Positions 7,799 through 13,844 of a DNA stretch of 15,828 bases are shown here, piece after piece. This stretch comes from an uncultured Bacilli bacterium (GTDB taxonomy: Bacteria > Bacillota_I > Bacilli_A > RF39 > UBA660). The notes under the pieces are model-generated. The model did not search any database. It was not told where the DNA came from and saw only the letters and a list, made by a program, of their open reading frames with translations. The stretch lies in contig CANQMC010000015.1 in assembly GCA_947624855.1 (NCBI GenBank), positions 1 through 15,828 on the forward strand, written 5' to 3'. A program made the position numbers and the translations under genes. Numbering within the stretch: the first letter of the stretch is position 1; each line of letters begins with the position of its first letter.

Positions 7799-7843
7799 GT
7801 TACTATTTTATTTTAAGAGTATTATTTTTATGTTATTCTTTTC

Positions 7844-7865
7844 ATATTAAATGTTTATTTAATAT
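7844..7865. repeat. Perfect 9-base inverted repeat, AT-only
   Basis: ATATTAAAT (7844-7852), loop GTTT, ATTTAATAT (7857-7865). It lies about 46 bases upstream of the cwlD start codon. With no G-C pairs the RNA hairpin would be weak, so a protein-binding palindrome is as likely. Confidence 0.45.
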
Positions 7866-7890
7866 TTATTGATAATATTCATAAGCAATA

Positions 7891-7933
7891 TTATGTCTAA
7901 AATATATTTTTAAAAATAAATTTATGTCTTAAA
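7891..7933. repeat. Direct repeat TTATGTCT x2 flanking a 14-base palindrome
   Basis: TTATGTCTAAAA (7891-7902) and TTATGTCTTAAA (7922-7933) are in the same orientation, 31 bases apart (about three helical turns). Between them lies the perfect palindrome TATTTTTAAAAATA (7905-7918). This arrangement 27 bases upstream of the XRE -35 suggests a protein-binding cluster; function is inferred. Confidence 0.45.
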
Positions 7934-7959
7934 GTAGGGTTTTTGAGTATGAAATTTTA

Positions 7960-7988
7960 TTGTTTCTATTAGAAAAATATGCTATAAT
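7960..7988 (+). promoter_or_regulatory. Promoter of the XRE regulator
   Basis: A -35 TTGTTT (7960-7965), a 17-base spacer and a -10 TATAAT (7983-7988) preceded by TGC. The expected transcript has a leader of about 70 bases. Confidence 0.7.
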
Positions 7989-8065
7989 TATATAGGATAT
8001 AAATTTATTATATATAACATGGTAGTACTTAATTGGAAATATATAATATTTAGAAGGAGGAAAGC

Positions 8066-8329
8066 ATGTTATATGTAAATCAAACGAGGGGTGATATTTT
8101 CAAAGTAATAGGTGCTAACGTGAGATATTATCGAGGATTATATAATATTAATAATCCTAATAATAAATTATCTCAAGCTAAAATAGCTAGTATTTGTAAT
8201 GTTTCAACTGGTTTAATTGGTTCTTTGGAAACTGGAAAAGTTCAAGGAATTAGTATTCCAGTTTTATGGAATATTTCACAAATATTAGGTGTTAGTATTG
8301 AAAAATTTTTTGAAAATAGACCTTCGTAA
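8066..8329 (+). CDS. Small XRE-family helix-turn-helix regulator
   Basis: This 87-residue DNA-binding protein consists of little more than one Cro/C1-type HTH domain. The five helices run over about residues 10-82, with the HTH at LSQAKIASICNVSTGLIGSLETGK (35-58) and the usual last helix ISQILGVSIEKFF (70-82). It starts at ATG five bases after AGGAGG. An insertion NINNPNN (27-33) makes the loop before the HTH longer than usual. It has its own promoter and converges on divIC, sharing a terminator. Solitary XRE proteins of this size often repress their own gene; the repeats in the upstream gap are candidate operators for it and possibly for divergent cwlD. The target is not known. Confidence 0.88.
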   Translation: MLYVNQTRGDIFKVIGANVRYYRGLYNINNPNNKLSQAKIASICNVSTGLIGSLETGKVQGISIPVLWNISQILGVSIEKFFENRPS

Positions 8330-8332
8330 AAA

Positions 8333-8364
8333 AAGCAGATATCAATTATTGGTATCTGTTTTTC
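8333..8364. terminator. Bidirectional terminator between the XRE gene and divIC
   Basis: CAGATATC (8336-8343) pairs with GGTATCTG (8351-8358), eight pairs including one T-G wobble, with a 7-base loop. It is flanked by A-rich sequence on the left and TTTTT on the right, so it can stop both convergent transcripts. It includes the TGA stop codon of divIC. Confidence 0.75.
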
Positions 8365-8653
8365 TAATTATTATTTCATTTTCTTTAGTATATAAGAATT
8401 TTTCTTTAGCATATCTTTCAATATATTCTGGATTTTTAAGTTTTTCAACTTCAGCTTTTAAAGCTTCTTCATTATTTAATAAATCTTCATATGAAGTTTG
8501 AAGTAAATTAATTTTTTGTTTATTATTCATAATTTTAATCCAATCAGGAAAGATATTAATACACATAAAAGTGATAATAAACAAAAAAGCTATAACAAAT
8601 AAAGTTAATCTTCTTTTTTCTTTTTTAGTTACTTTCTTTTTCGTTTTTATCAC
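8342..8653 (-). CDS. divIC: Septum formation initiator DivIC/FtsB-like
   Basis: This 103-residue bitopic cell-division protein would sit with FtsL and DivIB in the septal complex. A basic cytoplasmic tail (residues 1-15) precedes one membrane segment (about 16-35), a coiled coil (about 40-72) and the family signature KNPEYIERYAKEKFLYTKENE (split as KNPEYIERYAKEK at 73-85, then FLYTKENE). It is the third gene of yabP-yabQ-divIC, the order seen in B. subtilis, and overlaps yabQ by 29 bases. The start is odd: the only standard start codon in frame after an upstream stop is GTG at 8651-8653, directly joined to the purine run AAAAGAG with no spacing. Coupling to yabQ translation may explain this. 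Confidence 0.88.
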   Translation of the reverse strand: MIKTKKKVTKKEKRRLTLFVIAFLFIITFMCINIFPDWIKIMNNKQKINLLQTSYEDLLNNEEALKAEVEKLKNPEYIERYAKEKFLYTKENEIIIRKTDTNN

Positions 8654-8990
8654 CTCTTTTACTATTTAAAGTATAGCAAATTTGTTTTAATTTTGCAACT
8701 AACTGGCGGAACTTGCCATTTTTTTGCAATTTTTTTGTAAAGTTTATGTTAATGATAAAACCTAAGATGATCATAAGTAAAAAATAAAGGTGAAAAGAAC
8801 CATTGTTTATTTTATATATAATAATTATATAAAGTAGAACAATATTAAACATAAATAACATGGTAGTTAAACTACGATATATAATTTTTTGGTTATTAAT
8901 TATTTTAGAATTTAATTTAAATAAATAATAAAATATAAAACCATAAAGAAATGAAATTGTTAAAATAATTATTTGGATTTTTGAGGTCAT
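8625..8990 (-). CDS. yabQ: Spore cortex biosynthesis protein YabQ
   Basis: This 121-residue integral membrane protein of the YabQ family is needed for cortex formation and works in the membrane around the forespore in B. subtilis. Three strongly hydrophobic segments are visible (about residues 4-24, 40-62 and 66-86) with a basic C-terminal tail, including LVAKLKQICYTLN. It is shorter than the B. subtilis protein. Its ATG overlaps the TAA stop of yabP as TAATG, with no ribosome site of its own, so it is translated by coupling. The assignment rests on topology and its position between yabP and divIC as much as on sequence. Confidence 0.82.
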   Translation of the reverse strand: MTSKIQIIILTISFLYGFIFYYLFKLNSKIINNQKIIYRSLTTMLFMFNIVLLYIIIIYKINNGSFHLYFLLMIILGFIININFTKKLQKNGKFRQLVAKLKQICYTLNSKRGDKNEKESN

Positions 8991-9280
8991 TATTTAAATA
9001 GTTTAGATAGTAAACTTTCTTCTTTATTTTTATCTTTATTATCTAAGTAAGAAAAACTATTTATTTTGCCTTTTATTTTGACATGACCATCATGAGTGTC
9101 TAGTTTCATAATTTCTAAATTTGTACCTTTAATTAGAATGATTCCCATATTACTTTCTAATAAAAATTCTTCAGCATCAAAACTTGTTATTTTTTTGATT
9201 CCTGATAGGGATATTTCTCGGCGGTCAATTAATTTTACTTCGTGATTTCCATACATTACTATTTCTTCTACTTTATCCAT
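8990..9280 (-). CDS. yabP: Sporulation protein YabP
   Basis: This 96-residue protein of the YabP/YqfC family is made in the mother cell and needed for normal spore cortex in B. subtilis. The family is visible in VMYGNHEVKLIDRREISLSGI (YGNHEVKLIDR at 10-20) and the following beta-rich stretch EEFLLESNMGIILIKGTNLEIMKLD. The length is normal. The ATG is preceded by AAGGAGATTAAT, the best ribosome site in this operon. It is the first gene of yabP-yabQ-divIC. Sigma-E control is expected from the family, but I could not find a convincing sigma-E promoter in the 207-base gap upstream. Confidence 0.9.
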   Translation of the reverse strand: MDKVEEIVMYGNHEVKLIDRREISLSGIKKITSFDAEEFLLESNMGIILIKGTNLEIMKLDTHDGHVKIKGKINSFSYLDNKDKNKEESLLSKLFK

Positions 9281-9354
9281 ATTAATCTCCTTTGTTTAAT
9301 TATATTCGTTAGTTTTTTTTTTAGAACATTTTTTATTATATTTTAAACTTTATA

Positions 9355-9383
9355 TTGTTATAAATGGGTTTTTTTGATATAAT
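9355..9383 (+). promoter_or_regulatory. Promoter of the surface-protein operon
   Basis: A -35 TTGTTA (9355-9360), a 17-base spacer and a -10 TATAAT (9378-9383) preceded by TGA. Transcription would begin near 9390, leaving a leader of about 98 bases. A second TATAAT at 9411-9416 lacks a good -35. Confidence 0.7.
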
Positions 9384-9389
9384 TAATTT

Positions 9390-9487
9390 AATGAAATTTG
9401 AGTTTTAATATATAATAAATGATTTTAACCCAACTAGTTTTAATGAATAATATATATTAAGATAAATATATAAAGTTGGTGAATATT
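9390..9487 (+). other. Leader of the surface-protein operon with possible ribosome-site pairing
   Basis: CCAACT (9430-9435) can pair with AGTTGG (9474-9479), which overlaps the ribosome site GGTGA (9478-9482) of the first gene. The intervening 38 bases are almost all A and T. Two short frames lie in the leader (9391-9408 and 9419-9460), but neither has a ribosome site. Regulation by this structure is inference. Confidence 0.3.
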
Positions 9488-12064
9488 ATGAAGTCTAAAA
9501 ATAATAAATTTAAAAAAATTATTCTTTTAATTAGTTTAATAGTTGCTTTATTTGTGGCTTCTTTTGTAGGCGTTTTTGTTTATTTAAATAGTAAAGATGC
9601 TTTTAAGGAACAGAATAATGCTGTTATTTCGGTGGGTATTTTTGATGATGGCTCATATTATATTTCCAAAGCTCCTGATGATATTAAATTTGCAGTAAAA
9701 GGAAATGATAAAAATAGTTATAAATTAGTAGATAGTAATAAAAAAGAAGTTAAAAGTAGTATTGTTAATAAAAATGGTAAAAATTATATTGTAGCTGATA
9801 AAAAATATAAAGAAGGGGAGACATATTATTTAGAATTAAATAATACAGAATTTAGTGATATAGTATTAAAAGATACTAAAAAAATAGAATTTAAGATTGA
9901 AGAAAAAGAAAAAGCTAAATATAAATTAAATAAAAATGTTTATGAAATTAAAAAAGATGATCTTAAAATACAAAAAGATAATAAAATAAAAATTAATAAT
10001 AATTTAAAAGAAAATGATATTATTTTAGTAAATGATGATGGTAATATTAATAATGCTTATAAAGTAAGTAAAATTGATGGAGATATGGCTACAATAACTA
10101 CTCCTAAAGTGAATGAAATTTACCAAGATATTGATTTATATAAAGAAGGTAAAGTTAATTTTGATAATATTAAAATTAATGATAAATTAGAAGCAGAAGT
10201 AGAAAAGGTTGCTTTAAACTCAAAAGTATTTAAATTTTTAACAGATGTATATGCTGAAGAAGATATTGTTAAACCTAAATTTAATATTAAAGTTAGTGGG
10301 GATGACATAACGATTGAAGTAGAGTTTAAATTTAAAGCAAATGGTAAAAGTATATTAGGAATTGAAGCTTTAAAAAAACATGATTTAATTGTTAAAATTT
10401 CTTATAAAATATCTGCTCAATATCAGGCTAAAATAGATTTAGGAAATGTTATTAATTTTGATTTAGCTTTAGAAGAATCTTCTAAGATGGATATTAAAAT
10501 TGTTAATGGAGATGAATATCTAAAAGGTATTGAAGAAATAAGTGATGATGAGTATAGTAAATCTATTCAAGATATAGTTAAAAAATTACAAAATGAAGAT
10601 TCTGATGTATCATCAAATTCTGTAGATATTGGGGCTTTAGAATTACCAACTTCTATCCCAGGTGTTAATGTTTATTTTGATGTTTATTTTCAATGTCAAC
10701 TTTCAGTTTTAGTTAATTTAGAAATGGGTGAAGAAGCTAAAAATGTTGAACATGTAGGATTTGTATTAGATGGAAGTGGTTTAAGAGGTTATAAAAATTT
10801 AGGTAAAAGTAATAATTCTAATGAATTATCAATTACAGGAAAAGAAGAAATTAAAGTAGGAATTGGTATGGATGTTGGAGTAAGTATTGTTAATAAAGAT
10901 ATAGCTCATGCAGAAATAGGTTTAGAAGTAGGAGCTTATCAAGAAGCATTTTCTACTTATAAAATAAAATATGAATCTTTAAATAATAAAGTAAATAGAG
11001 ATTTAGTTGCTAAGATTGAACTGGGTATTTATCTTAAATGTAAAGTTGAAGCTAGTATTAATATTTTATTTGTAGAAACAAAATATGAAGCAGATTTAAA
11101 AGAAATAAAAGCACCTGTATTTACTTATGGTACTGATGAAATAATCGCGGGTATTAAACCAAAACAAGGAACAGTAGTTATTCAAAATGATAATAAAATT
11201 AAAATGCCAGTGATAGAGAAAACTATTTTGAATTTGGATACGGAAAGTACAAGACAAGAAAATTGTGATATTGATTCAATTGAATTTGTTGATAAAGATG
11301 GAAATAGTCTTAAAAAAGAAGGAAATTATTTAAATGTTTTAAAAAATGAAGATATGATGATTTACGCAGTTTTAAATAATGGTAATAATACATATAAAGC
11401 TGAAATAATGTTACTTAAAAAAGGAAGTACTGTTAATAATAACTCTAATAGTACAACTAATAAAGAAGTTGTTGATAAGGAAATAGAGAGTCTTTCTATT
11501 GATACTAAATCAGATGTTATTGAAGCTTATAAAAAGTATATTTTAGATAAAAAATATATAGATGATTATAAAGAATTTTTTCTAAAAGCAGGATATCAAA
11601 ATAATGCTTTATATGATGTTGGTTATTTAGTTTATGATATAAATAAAGATGGTATACCTGAGCTTATAATTAATGCTAAAGAAAAGAATGGTGATTATGC
11701 ATCAGGTTGGTTTTATAATAGTATATATACTTATAGTAATAATTCGGTTTTAAAAATTAATGTTATTTATAATTATGGAGGAATTAGATATGATGCTAAT
11801 ACTAAAGAAATTGTTTACAGTGTCGTAAAACCAACTTCAGTAACTGGAGGTTATGATTTTTATAAGTTACAAAATAATAAATTGGTATTTAGTAAAGGGG
11901 TGAGTCATGATCGAGGAGCATTTATTGATGGAAAATATGCTTATGATAAGTATTATTATGTAGATGAAAAAGGTAAAATTAAAGAAATAACTAAATCACA
12001 AGAAGATGCTTATTATAAAAATGTTAATAATTTTTCTTATTATGATATAAATAGTGTTAAGTAA
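9488..12064 (+). CDS. Large membrane-anchored surface protein, unrecognised
   Basis: I do not recognise this 858-residue protein as a whole. A basic N-terminus and one hydrophobic segment (about residues 9-33) form a signal anchor, leaving a large outside part. Residues 40-380 are lysine- and asparagine-rich with beta-type patterns. Residues about 385-555 carry alternating hydrophobic strands (such as IKVGIGMDVGVSIV). A serine/threonine/asparagine linker (about 645-662) leads to a C-terminal domain (about 680-858) with D717-x-N719-x-D721-G-x-x-E725, an EF-hand-like calcium loop common in exported proteins of gut Bacillota. The ATG at 9488 is chosen because GGTGA lies five bases upstream; a TTG at 9476 has no ribosome site. 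The following gene starts 13 bases after its stop, so the two are co-expressed. A role in adhesion or envelope structure is plausible but unproven. Confidence 0.8.
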   Translation: MKSKNNKFKKIILLISLIVALFVASFVGVFVYLNSKDAFKEQNNAVISVGIFDDGSYYISKAPDDIKFAVKGNDKNSYKLVDSNKKEVKSSIVNKNGKNYIVADKKYKEGETYYLELNNTEFSDIVLKDTKKIEFKIEEKEKAKYKLNKNVYEIKKDDLKIQKDNKIKINNNLKENDIILVNDDGNINNAYKVSKIDGDMATITTPKVNEIYQDIDLYKEGKVNFDNIKINDKLEAEVEKVALNSKVFKFLTDVYAEEDIVKPKFNIKVSGDDITIEVEFKFKANGKSILGIEALKKHDLIVKISYKISAQYQAKIDLGNVINFDLALEESSKMDIKIVNGDEYLKGIEEISDDEYSKSIQDIVKKLQNEDSDVSSNSVDIGALELPTSIPGVNVYFDVYFQCQLSVLVNLEMGEEAKNVEHVGFVLDGSGLRGYKNLGKSNNSNELSITGKEEIKVGIGMDVGVSIVNKDIAHAEIGLEVGAYQEAFSTYKIKYESLNNKVNRDLVAKIELGIYLKCKVEASINILFVETKYEADLKEIKAPVFTYGTDEIIAGIKPKQGTVVIQNDNKIKMPVIEKTILNLDTESTRQENCDIDSIEFVDKDGNSLKKEGNYLNVLKNEDMMIYAVLNNGNNTYKAEIMLLKKGSTVNNNSNSTTNKEVVDKEIESLSIDTKSDVIEAYKKYILDKKYIDDYKEFFLKAGYQNNALYDVGYLVYDINKDGIPELIINAKEKNGDYASGWFYNSIYTYSNNSVLKINVIYNYGGIRYDANTKEIVYSVVKPTSVTGGYDFYKLQNNKLVFSKGVSHDRGAFIDGKYAYDKYYYVDEKGKIKEITKSQEDAYYKNVNNFSYYDINSVK

Positions 12065-12071
12065 GGAGAGG
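12063..12071 (+). promoter_or_regulatory. Ribosome binding site deciding the start of the second surface gene
   Basis: AAGGAGAGG overlaps the stop codon of the upstream gene and serves the ATG at 12078, nine bases after its GGAG core. It excludes the longer reading from GTG at 12054. Confidence 0.7.
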
Positions 12072-12077
12072 ATAATA

Positions 12078-13220
12078 ATGAGTAAAAATGAAAAAAAAGA
12101 AAATAAAAAAGGAAAAGGTTTAAAAGTTTTAATACTGGTAATTTTAGTTTTAGCTGTTATAGGAGTTGGAGGTTATTTTGGTGTTAAATATTATTTAGAT
12201 AATAAATCAATTAGTACAGATTGGGGAGAAACTTATTATAATTTTATAAAAGAAGCTAGAGAAGAAAATAATAAAGTTGAAATAGAAGATAATTCTAAAA
12301 TACAATTTATTCAAGTTACTAAAGTAGAAAAACCAATCATGGTTGTTAATTATGAAAAAGAAGAACAAGAAAATGTAGATTTATATTATATAAATAAAGG
12401 TGAAGTTAGTAATGTTATTAATTTAGGTAATGTAGATGTAGATATGCTTTATAATATGGAAGATAAAAAATATGATTGGTATGTTCATGAAAAAACGGAA
12501 GAAGAAGATAAATATATACCAGTTGGTAATAAAATAGATGATACTTCAACTGAAAAAGAATATACTTTTAAAAATGATGGGGAAATTTCGGTTGATACAG
12601 TAAGTGGTGATAAACTTACAATGTCAGAGTTTGATTCAGTATTTGTTGATCCAGAAATAGAAACAAATGAAGTAGAATATAGTGATGATTTATCTATTCA
12701 AGATTTTAAAGATAATTTTCAAAATGTAGTAGATCAATATAAAGATAATGATGATATGATAACTAATGAAGTAAAAGAAGAAGTTTTAGAAAAAGAAACA
12801 GAAATTAATACTAAAAAAGATGAAATGAAGAAAGCTGAAGAAGAAGTTAAAAAGAAACAAGAAGAAGAAAAGCAAAAAGCATTGGAAGAAGCTAAAAAAG
12901 GATATAAAGTTGGTAATTATCGAATTAAATATGGAACTTATAAATTTAATATCCAATATTATGAAGATCAATTTAGTGCCAATGATGAAGTATTAACATT
13001 AAGAACGGATGGAACTTGTCATTATAAAGCATCTAAAAAAGTTACTTTTGAGTCTAGTATAGATACAGAATGTACATTTAAAGCTGATAAAATTTTAAAT
13101 TCTTTTGAATATCAAGATGGAATAAAAATTATTTCAAATGGTAAAACAGTAGCAGCATTTTTAGTTTATCAAAATAATCGTTTAAGTGATCAATGGCATG
13201 AATTAAAATTTATTGATTAA
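12078..13220 (+). CDS. Membrane-anchored protein with charged coiled coil, unrecognised
   Basis: I cannot name this 380-residue protein. It has a lysine-rich cytoplasmic tail (1-16), one transmembrane segment (about 16-38), an acidic outer region (about 45-220), a long lysine/glutamate coiled coil (about 221-274) and a C-terminal globular domain (about 279-380) with beta-type strands and only two cysteines, C314 and C332, which could form a disulphide outside the cell. The coil probably acts as a rod or dimeriser that holds the C-terminal domain away from the membrane. It is the second gene of a two-gene operon with the 858-residue surface protein and shares its single-anchor topology, so the two may form a complex. 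A terminator follows directly. The compositional bias is the same as in its partner, suggesting they arrived or evolved together. Confidence 0.78.
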   Translation: MSKNEKKENKKGKGLKVLILVILVLAVIGVGGYFGVKYYLDNKSISTDWGETYYNFIKEAREENNKVEIEDNSKIQFIQVTKVEKPIMVVNYEKEEQENVDLYYINKGEVSNVINLGNVDVDMLYNMEDKKYDWYVHEKTEEEDKYIPVGNKIDDTSTEKEYTFKNDGEISVDTVSGDKLTMSEFDSVFVDPEIETNEVEYSDDLSIQDFKDNFQNVVDQYKDNDDMITNEVKEEVLEKETEINTKKDEMKKAEEEVKKKQEEEKQKALEEAKKGYKVGNYRIKYGTYKFNIQYYEDQFSANDEVLTLRTDGTCHYKASKKVTFESSIDTECTFKADKILNSFEYQDGIKIISNGKTVAAFLVYQNNRLSDQWHELKFID

Positions 13221-13222
13221 TG

Positions 13223-13240
13223 GAGACTTAGTCTCTTTTT
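13223..13240 (+). terminator. Intrinsic terminator of the surface-protein operon
   Basis: GAGAC (13223-13227), loop TTA, GTCTC (13231-13235), then TTTTT. The stem is short but G-C containing, two bases after the stop codon. Confidence 0.75.
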
Positions 13241-13245
13241 AATTT

Positions 13246-13277
13246 AAAAAAAATGATATGTTTTAGCATACCATTTT
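13246..13277 (-). terminator. Intrinsic terminator of spoVG
   Basis: AAAATGATATG (13250-13260) pairs with CATACCATTTT (13267-13277), ten pairs around one A-C mismatch with a 6-base loop. On the minus strand it runs into a stretch of T residues (13253 down to 13246). Confidence 0.7.
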
Positions 13278-13290
13278 AATTTTTGTGCAT

Positions 13291-13545
13291 TTAGGCTTTT
13301 TTATATTCATCTAAAATTGCATCTTCAAACATTTTTCGTACATCGGGATTAATTGGATGAGCTATATCTCTATATCCACCAGTAGCAGTTTTTCTACTTG
13401 GCATAGCGATAAATAATCCATTATCACCTTCGATAATTCTAATATCATGAACTGCAAAAGAGTCATCTATTAGGATAGAGGCTATTCCTTTCATTCTTGA
13501 ACCTTCTTTTTCAATTTTGCGAACGCTTACTGATGTAATTTGCAT
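13291..13545 (-). CDS. spoVG: SpoVG, RNA-binding regulator
   Basis: This 84-residue protein is a clear SpoVG. The core is GIASILIDDSFAVHDIRII (20-38), then NGLFIAMPSRK (42-52) and YRDIAHPINPDVRK (58-71). SpoVG binds nucleic acid, affects septation and cortex formation at sporulation in B. subtilis, and regulates surface and virulence genes in other Bacillota. It is slightly shorter than the Bacillus protein at the C-terminus, with the conserved core intact. It is the last of yabG-veg-spoVG but has a promoter of its own in the 78-base gap and a terminator after it, so it can be made alone. The ribosome site AGAAGGG is about ten bases from the ATG, a rather long spacing. Confidence 0.96.
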   Translation of the reverse strand: MQITSVSVRKIEKEGSRMKGIASILIDDSFAVHDIRIIEGDNGLFIAMPSRKTATGGYRDIAHPINPDVRKMFEDAILDEYKKA

Positions 13546-13590
13546 AAAATTCTTTCCCTTCTAAGTTAATTTTACAATTAAGCTACTTAT

Positions 13591-13619
13591 ATTGTATAGC
13601 AAAATTTGGTAAATAGCAA
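13591..13619 (-). promoter_or_regulatory. Promoter of spoVG
   Basis: A -35 TTGCTA (13614-13619), a 17-base spacer and a -10 TACAAT (13591-13596) on the minus strand. This is a sigma-A pattern, whereas B. subtilis spoVG uses sigma-H; no sigma-H match was seen. Confidence 0.65.
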
Positions 13620-13623
13620 GTAG

Positions 13624-13836
13624 TTACTTAAATTTTATTTTAATATCGCCAGTTATTATATCTCGATAACTAAAACTTTTTTCATTTATATTATCATAAA
13701 TAGTAAATATATTAGGATATATATTTTTGATTATTCCTTCATAAAAATTTATTTTATTACGCATTCCATAAACTGTTATTTCTACTGGACGATTAATATT
13801 TTGTTCTATTTTTTCTTTAATTAAATTTATATTCAA
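13624..13836 (-). CDS. veg: Veg family protein
   Basis: This 70-residue protein matches the small Veg family, which has a beta-barrel-like core. In B. subtilis Veg is abundant and stimulates biofilm matrix production. The start NLIKEKIEQNINRPVEIT (4-21) and the core INFYEGIIKNIYPNIFTI and FSYRDIITGDIKIKF follow the family pattern, although the run of basic residues before the glycine is reduced here. The start is TTG (13836), four bases after AGGAGG, which overlaps the yabG stop codon, so it is coupled to yabG. The gene order yabG-veg is conserved in Bacillota and supports the call. Confidence 0.85.
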   Translation of the reverse strand: MNINLIKEKIEQNINRPVEITVYGMRNKINFYEGIIKNIYPNIFTIYDNINEKSFSYRDIITGDIKIKFK

Positions 13837-13844
13837 AATTCCTC

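Larger units (their letters stand above)
7799..8065. other. 267-base divergent control region, cwlD/XRE
   Basis: The longest gap in the window. From the cwlD side it holds a perfect AT-only inverted repeat (7844-7865), two TTATGTCT direct repeats 31 bases apart flanking a 14-base perfect palindrome (7891-7933), then the XRE promoter (7960-7988), an untranslated leader of about 70 bases and a strong ribosome site. No RNA gene or riboswitch could be recognised. Confidence 0.5.

Noticed and set aside
7587..7850. Plus-strand open frame over the cwlD start
   Set aside because: Antisense to the conserved amidase motifs, no ribosome site.
7799..7960. Sigma-E or sigma-G promoter for cwlD
   Set aside because: GAATATT and several CAT-containing elements are present, but none of the pairs has the right spacing.
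8019..8078. Upstream frame of 19 codons overlapping the XRE start
   Set aside because: It starts with ATG but lacks a ribosome site and its C-terminal codons are the XRE ribosome site itself.
8289..8501. Plus-strand open frame over the XRE end and divIC
   Set aside because: It crosses the shared terminator and is antisense to divIC.
9419..9460. 13-codon leader frame before the surface operon
   Set aside because: No ribosome site and no amino-acid run that would suggest attenuation.
9476..9487. TTG start of the 858-residue surface protein
   Set aside because: No ribosome site before it, and the ATG at 9488 has GGTGA five bases upstream.
10120..10308. Minus-strand open frame inside the 858-residue gene
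   Set aside because: Short, low-complexity antisense frame without a start signal.
12054..12077. GTG start of the 380-residue protein overlapping the upstream gene
   Set aside because: The AAGGAGAGG site lies after it and serves the ATG at 12078.
12790..12900. Tandem DNA repeat in the AAGAA-rich stretch
   Set aside because: There is no regular period; it is coding bias of a charged coiled coil.
12786..12971. Minus-strand open frame rich in phenylalanine
   Set aside because: It is the antisense of the lysine/glutamate coiled coil, with no ribosome site or promoter.
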